Assembly: GCA_036620675.1 (NCBI GenBank)
Contig: JAZHEE010000005.1
Direction: 5' to 3' (one strand)
DNA from: Jejubacter sp036620675
Lineage (GTDB): Bacteria; Pseudomonadota; Gammaproteobacteria; Enterobacterales; Enterobacteriaceae
DNA length: 64,000 nt
In this document: piece by piece, positions 16,407 through 25,635 of the stretch
Numbering within the stretch: the first letter of the stretch is position 1
How the letters are laid out: the number at the start of each line of letters is the position of its first letter
Made by a program: the position numbers and the translations under genes
Notes under the pieces: model-generated
Seen by the model: only the letters and a program-made list of their open reading frames with translations
What the model was told of the DNA's origin: nothing
The model's database searches: none

Positions 16407-19400
16407 ATGCACTCAAGCTCGCACTTTGATCCCCAGCTTGGGATTGATATTCACACCTATCCGGTCGGGCCACTACCGACGCCGCATATTGCGCTGGTAT
16501 TCGATGTGTTTGATTATCTGCCGGTGCTGGGCACCACGGTTAACGTCAACGGCATTAAGCGCGCCAGCGCGGGTACTGGCGGGCTGGCGGTGCACATTCC
16601 GGTCGCTGGCCTCTGGGTACCGAATATGCGTATGCCGGGCGGGCCGCAACTGGATGATGAGCTGTTTATGGGCAGCAAAACGGTGCTCGTCGATAGCGAA
16701 CCTTTTGCGCGCATCACGATGCCGGTGCTGAGCTGCAATTTTGTCGGCATGATACCGCCGTTACGGCCAAAGCGTCTCAGCAAGCCGAAACCGCTGTCGC
16801 TGACCATGCCGCTGACCACCAATCTGGCGCTGCCGAATCAGGTTATCGTCGGGGGCCCCTCTACCGTCAACGAGATGGCGCTGGTGATGCGTCTGGGCCT
16901 GGCGGCTTTAGGCAAGGGATTGAAGAAATTCAAGAAAACGCCGCGCTACCGCAAATTTATGGAACAGTTTCAGGCCTTTCGTCGCAAGCTGTTTAAGAAT
17001 ATGGATCCCGGTTTTTTAAAGTGCAAAGTACTGCGGGCCGAGCCGGTCGACATTCGTGACGGTAGCGTGGCGCTGGAGCAGCGGGATTTCTATCTGCCGG
17101 GGAGGCTGCCGCTGGACTGGGTGCGCCGCTACTCCTCGGCAAATATCGATGAGGCCGGATATTGCGGCTATGGCTGGTCAACGCCCGCCGATATTCGCCT
17201 TGAGCGCGGGGAGGGCGGTAGTCTGCTGCTTACCCGCCAGGAAGGAATGACTCTTTTTGCTGAAACGCCCACGCAGCCGGGACGCCAGCACGCCACGGCG
17301 GGCCTACCGGACGGTGGACGCCTGTGGTGGGGAGAGGATGAATCGCGGCGGCGCTGGATCTACGAAGATAACGACGGACGGCTTTATCACTTTGACGATG
17401 CCGAGAGTATGCCGCTGGCCGCGCTGGCGGATCGCAACGGCAACCTCTGGCAGTTCGTTCGCAGGCAGGGGCAGCTAGTCCGACTGGTGGAGTGTGTCAC
17501 TACGGGTAAAACCGGACGTGAAATTCACGTGACGACTGAACAGCAACGGATTGTGGCCATGCGGCTGTACGACACCGCCAGTGACGCTTATTCGCCGCTC
17601 ACCCGCTATGAGTACGACGCAGACAATCAACTGGTGGCGGAAATTGATGCCCTGGGCGCCGTCCGGCGCTTCGACTACCAGCAGCGACGGATGATCCGCC
17701 ACGAGGATCGCAACGGCCAGGCGTTCCACTACGCCTGGGATAAGGAGTGGCGTGTGATTCACGCCTGGGGGGACGGCGGCGTTTTCGATTATCGCTTCGT
17801 TTATCACGACCTGTTAAACGAGGTGGAAGTCACCGACTCACTCGGTCATACCAGCCATATCCGCTTTGACGCCAGCGGCTTACCGGTCAGCGAAATCGAT
17901 CCGCTGGGCGGTAATACGGTCTTTACCTACGACGAGTTTGGGCGCCCGCTCAGCGTCACGCAGCCGGATGGCAGACGACATCAGTGGCGTTATAACGAAC
18001 TGGGGTTAATCGAAGAAGAGATCCTGCCCGATGGTCATCGCCTGAGTCTGAGCTATAACGACCTGGCGCTTGAGGAGACTCTGATAGACGAGAATGGCGC
18101 CACCTGGGAAATGGCTTACGATCCACGCGGCAACCTGCTGTTAACCCGCGATCCCACTGGTGCTGCCAGACGCTATCGCTATAACGAAGAAGGCCAGATG
18201 GTCGAGCGACTGTCCGCGGACGGCGAGCGGACTACGCTTGAGTACGATCGCTATGGCTTTCCGGTATGTATAGTCAGTAGTCAGGGCCCCCGGTGCCAGT
18301 TATGCCACGACCTGCGCGGTAATTTGCGTCTGAAAAGAGATGGCGCTGGTCAAAAGACCCGCTATGAGTATGACGCCAAAGACAGGCTGACTCAGATGCT
18401 TTCGCCGGGTGGAGAGAGGGTAACCATAGAATATGATCGTGAAGACCAACCTCTGTGCTATCAGGATGAAGTGGGAAATCAGACCCGACTGCGTTACAAC
18501 GGAACCGGGATGGTGACTGAATGCCTGACGGCGGACGGCGGGCGCGTGGCTTATCACTATGACAGCGAAGACCAGCTAACGGCGGTGGTCAATGCCCTGG
18601 GCCAGAGCTGGCAACTGCGGCGTGATGCCTTAGGGCGAGTCACCGAAGAGGTGGATTACTGGGGGCAGACAACCCGCTATCAGTGGGATTCCACCCAACA
18701 TTTGCTGCGCCGCACCGACCCGTTGGGCCACTCACTCGATTATGGCTATGACCGTGCCGGTCGGCTGAAAGAGAAACGCAGCGGCGACCGGCTGTTAACC
18801 CAATATCGCTACGATCCCAGCGGTCAGATGACCGGGTGCGATAACGGCTGGCGTCAACTGGCATGGCGTTACGATGCCGCAGGACGGATAGTCACCGAAG
18901 AGCAGGATGGTTTTATAATAAGGCATCACTATAACGGTAACGGACAGCCCGTTCTGCGGGAAAGCGACGCCGGGCATCGGGTGGCGTTTGGCTGGAATGA
19001 TGCCGGGCAACTCTCTTCGATTACCCTCAATGATGACTCACCGGTAACGCTCACTTATGACCATGCGGGCAGAGTGACTAAAGAGCAGTTGAGCGCCGAA
19101 GTGGCGCGCCAGATAGAGTACGACAGTGACGGTCGGCTGACCGCATGGCAAACGCTACGGGGTGAATTACCGCTGTTTTCAACCGGCTATCGCTACGACC
19201 GACAGGGCAATATGACCCGGCGCAGCGATAGTCAGTGGGGGGACGAGGGCTATCACTATGATGCGGTCGGGCGCTTGCTGACCCATATCGATCCCCAGGC
19301 GCATATCCATCGCTTTATCCAGGATGCGACCGGCAACCGGCTGACGCACAAAGTCCATGCATCCCGGGAAGAGTGGTATCGCGAAGGAGATTATAAGGAT

Positions 19401-20501
19401 ACGAACTATCTCTTTGACAAAGCGGGAAGTTTACGCCAGCGCCGCTATGCTGACGGCAGTTGCCAGGAGTTTATCTGGGACGAAAGCCAGCAACTGGTTG
19501 CCGTACGTCAGGGTGACAACGTCACGCATTATGCTTACGATGGTCTGGGGCGGCGGGTGTGCAAGCAAACGGCCCAGGAAACCCGCTGGTTTTACTGGCA
19601 GGGGGATGCATTACAGGCGGAAGTCAGTGCTCCGGGCGGCCCACCGCTGCAACCGCTGGCGCTCTATGATGTCGCAGGTCGTCTGAAACGCCAGAAGGCC
19701 CAGGCAGCGCTCTTTAACAATCTACGGGAATATGTCTACTACCCGGGCAGTTTCTATCCGTTTGCGCTGCTAACCCAGCAGAAAGGCGAGCGCAACAGCT
19801 ATCACTATCACTGTGACCCGAACGGCATGCCGCTGCGGCTGACCGCAGACAATGGCGAAATCGTCTGGTCGCAGCGCTGCGGGGTCTGGGGCGAACCGGG
19901 AGAGGTTTACGCCAGTCAGATAGACAATCCGCTACGTTTTCAGGGTCAGTATTTCGATGCCGAAACCGGGCTGCACTATAATCGCTACCGCTATTACTGC
20001 CCGCAGATGGGTAATTATATTAGCCAGGATCCCATCGGACTGTTGGGTGGAATAAACACCTATCAGTATGGCGTTAATGCATTAAGTTATATTGACCCCT
20101 TTGGTTTAGACGGCGTTCCTTCCGCGAAAACGCATGCGAAGGAATATGCAAGAAAACTAATGACAGAGCTAAGGCAGAAAAAGAGAAGCGAAAAAAGTAT
20201 TCCTGTTGTGGTAACGGCTGTGGTTGACCGGCGTACCGGGAGAATTTTCTTTGGTGAATCCGGTGTCCGGCCTGATATTTCCAACCCTGTATTACTGGAT
20301 GCCATGCCCAAAGATTCGCTAATACCAAATGGACGGCCCGTAAATCATTGCGGAGAGCCTGATGCGCTTAACAAAGCATTATCGGAACGTGGCGCAAGGA
20401 TGCAGGATATGGATGTTCACTCTGTTGAAACCAGAACGGGGAAAACGAAAAAACCGTGTAAAAACTGTGCAGTAACAACGGCCGGAACATTTCATAGATA
20501 A
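16407..20501 (+). CDS. PAAR-Rhs polymorphic toxin with C-terminal deaminase-like domain
   Basis: This is a 1364-residue T6SS effector. Residues 1 to about 130 form a PAAR-like spike cap (DIHTYPVGPLPTPHIALVFDVFDYLPVLG in parts; GGLAVHIPVAG; MGSKTVLVDSEPFARITMPVLSC). From about 210 to 1210 run YD repeats that build the Rhs cocoon (many YDxxGRL... units). The Rhs boundary motifs DPIGLLGGINTYQYGVNALSYIDPFGL end near residue 1234, the usual self-cleavage point. The 130-residue tip that follows has C1315-G-E1317 (in NHCGEPDALNKAL) and P1350-C1351-x-x-C1354, the zinc and proton-shuttle motifs of the cytidine-deaminase fold. It is most like YwqJ-type toxin deaminases. The target, DNA, RNA or nucleotide, is unknown. 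The tip is AT-richer than the core, a sign of toxin swapping. Confidence 0.88.
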   Translation: MHSSSHFDPQLGIDIHTYPVGPLPTPHIALVFDVFDYLPVLGTTVNVNGIKRASAGTGGLAVHIPVAGLWVPNMRMPGGPQLDDELFMGSKTVLVDSEPFARITMPVLSCNFVGMIPPLRPKRLSKPKPLSLTMPLTTNLALPNQVIVGGPSTVNEMALVMRLGLAALGKGLKKFKKTPRYRKFMEQFQAFRRKLFKNMDPGFLKCKVLRAEPVDIRDGSVALEQRDFYLPGRLPLDWVRRYSSANIDEAGYCGYGWSTPADIRLERGEGGSLLLTRQEGMTLFAETPTQPGRQHATAGLPDGGRLWWGEDESRRRWIYEDNDGRLYHFDDAESMPLAALADRNGNLWQFVRRQGQLVRLVECVTTGKTGREIHVTTEQQRIVAMRLYDTASDAYSPLTRYEYDADNQLVAEIDALGAVRRFDYQQRRMIRHEDRNGQAFHYAWDKEWRVIHAWGDGGVFDYRFVYHDLLNEVEVTDSLGHTSHIRFDASGLPVSEIDPLGGNTVFTYDEFGRPLSVTQPDGRRHQWRYNELGLIEEEILPDGHRLSLSYNDLALEETLIDENGATWEMAYDPRGNLLLTRDPTGAARRYRYNEEGQMVERLSADGERTTLEYDRYGFPVCIVSSQGPRCQLCHDLRGNLRLKRDGAGQKTRYEYDAKDRLTQMLSPGGERVTIEYDREDQPLCYQDEVGNQTRLRYNGTGMVTECLTADGGRVAYHYDSEDQLTAVVNALGQSWQLRRDALGRVTEEVDYWGQTTRYQWDSTQHLLRRTDPLGHSLDYGYDRAGRLKEKRSGDRLLTQYRYDPSGQMTGCDNGWRQLAWRYDAAGRIVTEEQDGFIIRHHYNGNGQPVLRESDAGHRVAFGWNDAGQLSSITLNDDSPVTLTYDHAGRVTKEQLSAEVARQIEYDSDGRLTAWQTLRGELPLFSTGYRYDRQGNMTRRSDSQWGDEGYHYDAVGRLLTHIDPQAHIHRFIQDATGNRLTHKVHASREEWYREGDYKDTNYLFDKAGSLRQRRYADGSCQEFIWDESQQLVAVRQGDNVTHYAYDGLGRRVCKQTAQETRWFYWQGDALQAEVSAPGGPPLQPLALYDVAGRLKRQKAQAALFNNLREYVYYPGSFYPFALLTQQKGERNSYHYHCDPNGMPLRLTADNGEIVWSQRCGVWGEPGEVYASQIDNPLRFQGQYFDAETGLHYNRYRYYCPQMGNYISQDPIGLLGGINTYQYGVNALSYIDPFGLDGVPSAKTHAKEYARKLMTELRQKKRSEKSIPVVVTAVVDRRTGRIFFGESGVRPDISNPVLLDAMPKDSLIPNGRPVNHCGEPDALNKALSERGARMQDMDVHSVETRTGKTKKPCKNCAVTTAGTFHR
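19513..19525. other. matS site (MatP binding)
   Basis: GTGACAACGTCAC fits the matS consensus GTGACRNYGTCAC exactly. It lies inside the rhs coding region. Such sites mark the Ter macrodomain. Confidence 0.8.
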
Positions 20502-20515
20502 TGAGGGTGATATAC

Positions 20516-20983
20516 ATGACAAATCGTCTCACTGATAGAATGAAAGAAGTCTTAAAACAATCAGGATATTCAGGCTCATCAATATATAATGATGATTTTA
20601 GCCATTCAGAGATTCTGGCTCTTTATAAGAAAAAGGGGTATCTATTGGATGATGAACTTGAGTCCTTTTTGAAGGTTTTTGCTGATAAACGACTAACTTA
20701 TTCCACTAATAATGAAGAGTGGTTTTTAGATTTCTCTATAAGAAGCGTTTTAAAAAGTTACCCTAAAACCAGAATTGATATTTATGGTGAAGACCTCGCC
20801 TTGAATAATTTAATCCCATTTGCCTATGCCTATTCAGGCGAGATAGGGTTAGTCAGGGATCAGTTCAATTGGGTATACGGCATTGATGACGATATAGTTA
20901 CACTGCATGGAAAGGATCTATGGACCGCTGTTAATAATATATTGAATGGAGCACAACCGAAGAGAATTGCCGGTGGCAGTTGA
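20516..20983 (+). CDS. SUKH-3-like immunity protein
   Basis: This 155-residue protein is encoded directly after the toxin tip and is the presumed antidote that protects the producer from the deaminase. The pattern KKKGYLLDDELESFLKVFADKRLTY, then DIYGEDLALNNLIPFAYAYSGEIGLV and GKDLWTAVNNILNG, resembles the SUKH-3 immunity family (N-terminal helices, IPxG-like turn, GxxxxxAxxxLL tail). SUKH proteins are known partners of YwqJ-type deaminases. I chose the ATG at 20516 with GAGG 9 nt upstream; an ATG overlapping the rhs stop at 20501 is possible. Its base composition is strikingly AT-rich compared with its neighbours, as expected for a recently acquired toxin/immunity cassette. Confidence 0.7.
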   Translation: MTNRLTDRMKEVLKQSGYSGSSIYNDDFSHSEILALYKKKGYLLDDELESFLKVFADKRLTYSTNNEEWFLDFSIRSVLKSYPKTRIDIYGEDLALNNLIPFAYAYSGEIGLVRDQFNWVYGIDDDIVTLHGKDLWTAVNNILNGAQPKRIAGGS

Positions 20984-21027
20984 AGACTGGCGGCACTTGC
21001 CGGGTTAGTATTTGCTACCCACTGTAT

Positions 21028-21055
21028 TTGACATCCCAACATCCGACTCTACCCT
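21028..21055 (+). promoter_or_regulatory. Possible promoter for the membrane protein/thioesterase pair
   Basis: A perfect TTGACA (-35) at 21028 lies 16 bp before TACCCT, a poor -10. It sits 50 bp upstream of the gene at 21106, after the immunity gene. Only the -35 is convincing. Confidence 0.3.
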
Positions 21056-21105
21056 TAATCTGGTCTGACCTTAACAAGACGCAGACCCGATAACAGGGGG
21101 GTAAG

Positions 21106-21519
21106 ATGCCACAGTGGTTAAGTCTGTTGTTCATTATCCTGGCTTTTGGTTTCGTTCTGCTGTTTTCCCTGATCTACCTGCTGCGCCCGATTTTTATGCC
21201 CTATCACCGCCAGGGGGTAGGCATAGAGTGGGAACAGCTCGACGAACGGGTCAGAAACCTGATCCTGGCGCTGATGCGGGCAGTGGGTTTTGCCTGGCTG
21301 GCGTGGTTACTCAGTTGCCTGACGCTACTGGCACTCCTGTGGCGCGAAGCGAACGGCCCGGCATGGTGGACATTCGCCGCTCTGTTTGCTTTCGGTCTGT
21401 TAACCCAGGCGCTGGTTGCCGCATCCTTCCGGGCCAGAACCGGCGCCAGAACCCCTGTAGGTCTGATTCTGATGATGGCCGTGCTGGGCGCGGTCGGTCT
21501 CGCACTTTTCGGAGGATGA
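21106..21519 (+). CDS. Four-helix inner-membrane protein, unknown function
   Basis: This 137-residue hydrophobic protein has segments at about residues 5-27, 55-78, 85-107 and 118-135, and a cytoplasmic-looking loop (MPYHRQGVGIEWEQLDERVRN). I do not recognise the family. Its stop codon is 1 bp before the start of the thioesterase gene, and that gene's GGAGG lies within its last codons. The two are therefore translationally coupled and probably act in the same process. Confidence 0.65.
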   Translation: MPQWLSLLFIILAFGFVLLFSLIYLLRPIFMPYHRQGVGIEWEQLDERVRNLILALMRAVGFAWLAWLLSCLTLLALLWREANGPAWWTFAALFAFGLLTQALVAASFRARTGARTPVGLILMMAVLGAVGLALFGG

Positions 21520-21520
21520 T

Positions 21521-22018
21521 ATGAATCCTGATGCACTGTTCTGGAAGGTGGTTAATGGGGAGCTGCCTCTGTCAAAGGCCGCAGCTACGCTGGGCTGGCG
21601 CTTCAAACGCTATGATGAAGCACAGGGAATCATCCATGTGGAGTATCAGGCTGGCCCGGGGTTGACCAATCCGCTGGGCAATATTCAGGGCGGGATTCTG
21701 AGCGCGATGCTGGACGACTGTATGGGACCTGCGATTTACCTGGACCTACCGCCCGGCAAGATTGCGCTGACCATTGAATCAAAGACCAGTTTTATCCATC
21801 CGGCGGCCCCGGGAGTGATCCGCGGCGAAGGCTGGATTGAACAGCGTAAGGGCGGCATCTGCTTCACTGCGGGACGCCTGCTGAATGACAGTGGCCGTAT
21901 TCTGGCCACCGCCAGCGCCACATTCCGCATTGGCAGCCTGCGCTGGCATGGGCTCACGATTCCAGGGCCGATGGCGAATGGAATCATGAAATGGAAGCTG
22001 CGCCGCGCGGCTGATTGA
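21521..22018 (+). CDS. PaaI-family hotdog thioesterase
   Basis: This 165-residue single hotdog-domain protein is predicted to hydrolyse acyl-CoA thioesters. The central motif NPLGNIQGGILSAMLDDCMGPAIYL corresponds to the PaaI/4HBT pattern, with HG replaced by QGG and the conserved Asp (DD) in the following helix. The strand ALTIESKTSFIHPAAPGVIRGEGWI is also typical. The usual His of the HGG motif is Gln here, so activity should not be assumed. It is coupled to the membrane-protein gene upstream. Confidence 0.8.
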   Translation: MNPDALFWKVVNGELPLSKAAATLGWRFKRYDEAQGIIHVEYQAGPGLTNPLGNIQGGILSAMLDDCMGPAIYLDLPPGKIALTIESKTSFIHPAAPGVIRGEGWIEQRKGGICFTAGRLLNDSGRILATASATFRIGSLRWHGLTIPGPMANGIMKWKLRRAAD

Positions 22019-22113
22019 TAAAAGTGTTGTGCCTCTCAGATTCCGCTCCAGCCATTGCCATCCAGCCGCTTTCAGGTTATTACCTGTGACCCCGGCGTAA
22101 CAGTGAGGTGGAT

Positions 22114-23040
22114 GTGGAGCTACGTCAGTTAAGCTATTTTGTCAGCGTAATAGAGGCAGGCAGTTTTTCCGGCGCCGCACGGCGGCTGGAGGTAGGGGTA
22201 TCGGCCCTCAGCCAGCAGGTAAGTCGGCTGGAAAACGAACTGGCGGTGCGTTTGCTACAGCGTACCTCGCAGGGGATACAGCCCACCGCGGCGGGGATGG
22301 CCTTTTTCGCCCAGGCGCAGTTGACGCTGCGCCATGCCGACGAAGCCGTAAGGGCGGCCAGCCAGGCCCGGCTGGCGGGGCATGTCAGCGTTGGTATGGC
22401 GCCAAGCACCGCATCAGTGCTCGGCGTTCCCTTCATTGAGGCCATGGCCGAGCGCTACGCCAGTGTGAGACTGCATGTGGTGGAAAGCCTTTCCGGTAAT
22501 CTGGCCCAGATGCTGGCAGCGCGCAGGCTCGATCTGGCGGTGCTGTTTCAGCAGGGGCAGCCCGATGCCTGGAGCGCCATGCCTATTCTGGAAGAACAGC
22601 TGTTCATCATTGGCCAGGCATCGCTGCTGGCGGGCCATCGCGGCGATGAAATCGACGTGACGAGTCTTGCTGAACTGCCGCTGATCCTGCCCAGCCCGGG
22701 CCACGGTTTGCGCACCCTGGTGGAGCAACTGTTTGCCAGCCGTTATCTTACCCTGACACCGCGGCTTGAGATTGACGGCCTGGCGCTATTGATGGCCGCG
22801 GTGCGCCAGGGAGCAGGCGTTACCATTCAGCCTGGTGCCGCGGTATCGCCGCTGAGCGAGTCCGGTTTACGGGTGCTTAAACTACGGTCGCCGGCGCCGG
22901 GACGAATCAATCTGCTGGTCAGCCTTTGCGACGACGAGCTGGCGCCAGCGGCGCTGGCGGCCCGGGTGGTGCTCACCGGCGTGATGAGCGACCTGGTCAG
23001 CCGTGGCCGCTGGCCGGGCGCCAGCCTTTACAATTTGTAA
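22114..23040 (+). CDS. tcuR: LysR-type regulator TcuR
   Basis: This LysR-family transcription factor has an N-terminal winged helix (ELRQLSYFVSVIEAGSFSGAARRLEVGVSALSQQVSRLE in parts) and a C-terminal effector-binding domain. The core HVSVGMAPSTASVLGVPFIEAM and the C-terminus SLCDDELAPAALAARVVLTGVM match Salmonella TcuR, the activator of the tricarballylate genes, as I recall it. A GTG start at 22114 (VELRQL) has GAGG 5 nt upstream; GTG at 22108 would add two residues. tcuA and tcuB follow in the same direction. Confidence 0.88.
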   Translation: MELRQLSYFVSVIEAGSFSGAARRLEVGVSALSQQVSRLENELAVRLLQRTSQGIQPTAAGMAFFAQAQLTLRHADEAVRAASQARLAGHVSVGMAPSTASVLGVPFIEAMAERYASVRLHVVESLSGNLAQMLAARRLDLAVLFQQGQPDAWSAMPILEEQLFIIGQASLLAGHRGDEIDVTSLAELPLILPSPGHGLRTLVEQLFASRYLTLTPRLEIDGLALLMAAVRQGAGVTIQPGAAVSPLSESGLRVLKLRSPAPGRINLLVSLCDDELAPAALAARVVLTGVMSDLVSRGRWPGASLYNL

Positions 23041-23121
23041 AACCCCCTTCAGGCGGCGGTCGTATCGCCGCTACATCCTGCCGGATAGCATGACGACATT
23101 CATGTGATTCCGGAGTTCGAT

Positions 23122-24514
23122 ATGTTTGATGTGCTTGTGATTGGCGGCGGCAACGCAGCGCTGTGCGCGGCCCTGACCGCCAGAGAGGCGGGGGCGTCGG
23201 TGCTGCTGCTGGAAGCCGCCCCCAAAACCTGGCGCGGCGGTAATTCGCAACATACCCGCAATCTGCGCTGTATGCATGACGCCCCCCAGGATGTGCTGGT
23301 AGAAAGTTATCCGGAACAGGAGTTCTGGGAAGATCTACTGCGGGTCACCGGTGGCAAAACCAATGAGACCCTGGCGCGTCTGACCATCCGCACGTCGTCC
23401 CACTGCCGCGACTGGATGCGGCGCCACGGCGTCCATTTCCAGCCGCCGCTCTCCGGCGCGCACCAACGCCTTTTTTATGGGCGGCGGCAAGGCGCTGATC
23501 AACGCTTATTACCGCAGCGCGGAACGGTTGGGCGTGACGATTCGCTATGAAACGCCGGTGGACTTACTGGAACTGGAGGCAGGGCGCTTTATCGCCGCCT
23601 GGTCAGGTAATGAGCGGATTGCCGCCCGATCCTGCGTGCTGGCCTGCGGCGGTTTCGAATCTAATCGGCCATGGCTGCGGGAAGCCTGGGGGCAGAACGA
23701 TCGGGGCGAATGGCCTGCGGACAACTTTCTGATTCGCGGCACCCGCTTTAATCAGGGAACGCTGCTGAAATTTATGATGGAAGCCGGGGCCGATATTATC
23801 GGCGATCCCTCCCAGTCACACTGTGTGGCTATCGATGCACGGGCGCCGCTCTATGACGGCGGCATCTGCACCCGGGTGGACTGCGTATCGCTTGGCGTAG
23901 TGGTAAACCGCGACGGTCAGCGTTTCTACGATGAAGGGGAGGACTTCTGGCCCAAACGCTACGCCATCTGGGGCCGTCTGGTGGCACAGCAGCCGGGGCA
24001 AATCGCCTGGTCGATTATTGATTCCCGGGCCCCCGGCCACTTTATGCCGCCGGTGTTTCCCGGCGCCTGCGCGCAAAGCCTGCCTGCTCTGGCCGAACAG
24101 CTGGGCCTCGATCCCGCCGCCCTGAGCGCCACCATTGCCGACTACAACCGCGCCTGTCAGCCCGGCCATTTTGACCATACCGTACTTGATGACTGCCGAA
24201 CCCTGGGGCTGACACCAGCCAAAAGCCACTGGGCGAGGCCCATCAATCAGCCCCCGTTTTACGGCTATGCGCTGCGACCAGGTATTACCTTTACCTACCT
24301 TGGGCTGCGCGTTAATGAACAGGCCGCGGTGCATTTCGCAGGCGTTCCCAGCAGCAATCTGTTCGCCGCCGGGGAGATAATGGCCGGTAACGTACTGGGC
24401 CAGGGCTATACCGCCGGGGTCGGCATGTCTATCGGTACCACCTTTGGCCGTATTGCCGGAGAGCAAGCGGCTCGGGCCGCTCACCATACGGAGGTTCATC
24501 ATGCAACAGCTTAA
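23122..24514 (+). pseudogene. tcuA: Tricarballylate dehydrogenase TcuA, frameshifted
   Basis: TcuA is an FAD-dependent dehydrogenase that oxidises tricarballylate to cis-aconitate. The 5' part (MFDVLVIGGGNAALCAALTAREAG, the FAD Rossmann motif) is in one frame up to SGA near 23460. The rest (RTNAFFMGGGKALINAYYR... to GQGYTAGVGMSIGTTFGRIAGEQAA) is in another frame. In TcuA as I recall it, about four residues (LHVA-like) lie at this junction. The missing bases and the frame change are explained by a 14-bp deletion between two GGCGCG repeats. Both halves are otherwise intact. A sequencing error cannot explain a missing segment as easily as it would a single-base slip, but the exact ancestral sequence is inferred. 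The first ORF alone runs on to 23550 in the wrong frame. Confidence 0.82.
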
Positions 24515-25622
24515 TGCCCTGATTAACGAAGCCCGCCAGTTGACCCGCCCGCATGAAGAAGAGGCCAAACGGGTGATGCAGGTCTGTAACGCCTGCCGCT
24601 ACTGCGAAGGCTTCTGCGCGGTATTTCCGGCGATGACCCGGCGTTTGAGCTTTAACGACGCCGATATCCATTATCTGGCTAATCTGTGCCACAACTGCGG
24701 CGCCTGCCTGCATGCCTGCCAGTATGCTCCGCCCCATGAATTCGCCATTACGGTACCGCAGGCGCTGGCGAAGGTGCGTCTGGAAACCTGGCAGCGCTAC
24801 GCCTGGCCCGCCCGCTTTGGCGCGCTGTATCGCCATGCGGGCGTTGTCAGCGTGCTGGCGCTGACCCTGGGTCTGAGCCTGTTCCTGCTGCTGGCAGTGG
24901 CACTGCGCGGCGGCCTGTGGCATCCGCCGCTGGCGGGGGATTTTTACCAGATATTCCCCCATAACCTGTTGGCGATACTGTTTGGCGGCGTATTTGGTTT
25001 TAGCCTGCTGGTACTGATGGTCGGCGTAACCCGATTCTGGCGCGGCATTTCCGGTGGCGCACCCACGCCACCGGCAGCGCTGGAAGCGGCCCGCCATGCG
25101 CTGACGCTCACTTACCTGGACGGCGGTCACGGCGAAGGGTGCAACGACGAGGATGACCGCTACACGCTGCGCCGCCGTCGCTTTCACCATTTTACCTTCT
25201 ACGGCTTTATGCTGTGCTTCGCCGCGACTGTGGTGGCCACCGGCTATCACTTTCTGCTGGGGCAGCCTGCACCTTATCCGCTGCTCAGTCTGCCGGTCAT
25301 TCTGGGCACTCTGGGTGGAGTCGGCCTGATTATCGGCCCGGCGGGACTGCTGTGGCTTAATCTGCGGCGGGCGCCTCTGCACGGCGATGCGCAGCAGAAA
25401 CCGCTGGATCGCGCCTTCTGTCTGCTGCTGTTGTTAACCAGCATTACCGGGCTGGCGCTGCTGGCGGGCAGAGAAGGGCCGCTGATGGGGGCGCTGCTGG
25501 CGGTGCATCTCGGAGTGGTGATGGCGCTGTTTGCGACGCTGCCTTACGGCAAATTCGCCCACGGGATCTATCGCTGTGCCGCGCTGCTTAAGGATGCTAT
25601 CGAGAAGCGGCGCGGCAAGTGA
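24501..25622 (+). CDS. tcuB: Tricarballylate utilisation protein TcuB
   Basis: This membrane-bound iron-sulfur and haem-type protein reoxidises the FADH2 of TcuA and passes electrons to the quinone pool. Two ferredoxin-type cysteine clusters are visible: CNACRYCEGFC (about residues 30-40) and CHNCGACLHAC (about 63-73). Six hydrophobic segments follow, with histidines suited to haem ligation (FHHFTFYGFMLCFAATVVATGYHFLLG in parts). The ATG at 24501 has GGAGG 7 nt upstream, and the gene overlaps the end of tcuA by 14 bp. The gene is intact although tcuA is not. Confidence 0.9.
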   Translation: MQQLNALINEARQLTRPHEEEAKRVMQVCNACRYCEGFCAVFPAMTRRLSFNDADIHYLANLCHNCGACLHACQYAPPHEFAITVPQALAKVRLETWQRYAWPARFGALYRHAGVVSVLALTLGLSLFLLLAVALRGGLWHPPLAGDFYQIFPHNLLAILFGGVFGFSLLVLMVGVTRFWRGISGGAPTPPAALEAARHALTLTYLDGGHGEGCNDEDDRYTLRRRRFHHFTFYGFMLCFAATVVATGYHFLLGQPAPYPLLSLPVILGTLGGVGLIIGPAGLLWLNLRRAPLHGDAQQKPLDRAFCLLLLLTSITGLALLAGREGPLMGALLAVHLGVVMALFATLPYGKFAHGIYRCAALLKDAIEKRRGK

Positions 25623-25631
25623 CAATGTCAC
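25619..25631. other. matS site (MatP binding)
   Basis: GTGACAATGTCAC fits GTGACRNYGTCAC exactly and overlaps the tcuB stop codon, in the narrow gap between the convergent tcuB and iolI genes. Confidence 0.8.
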
Positions 25632-25635
25632 ATAG

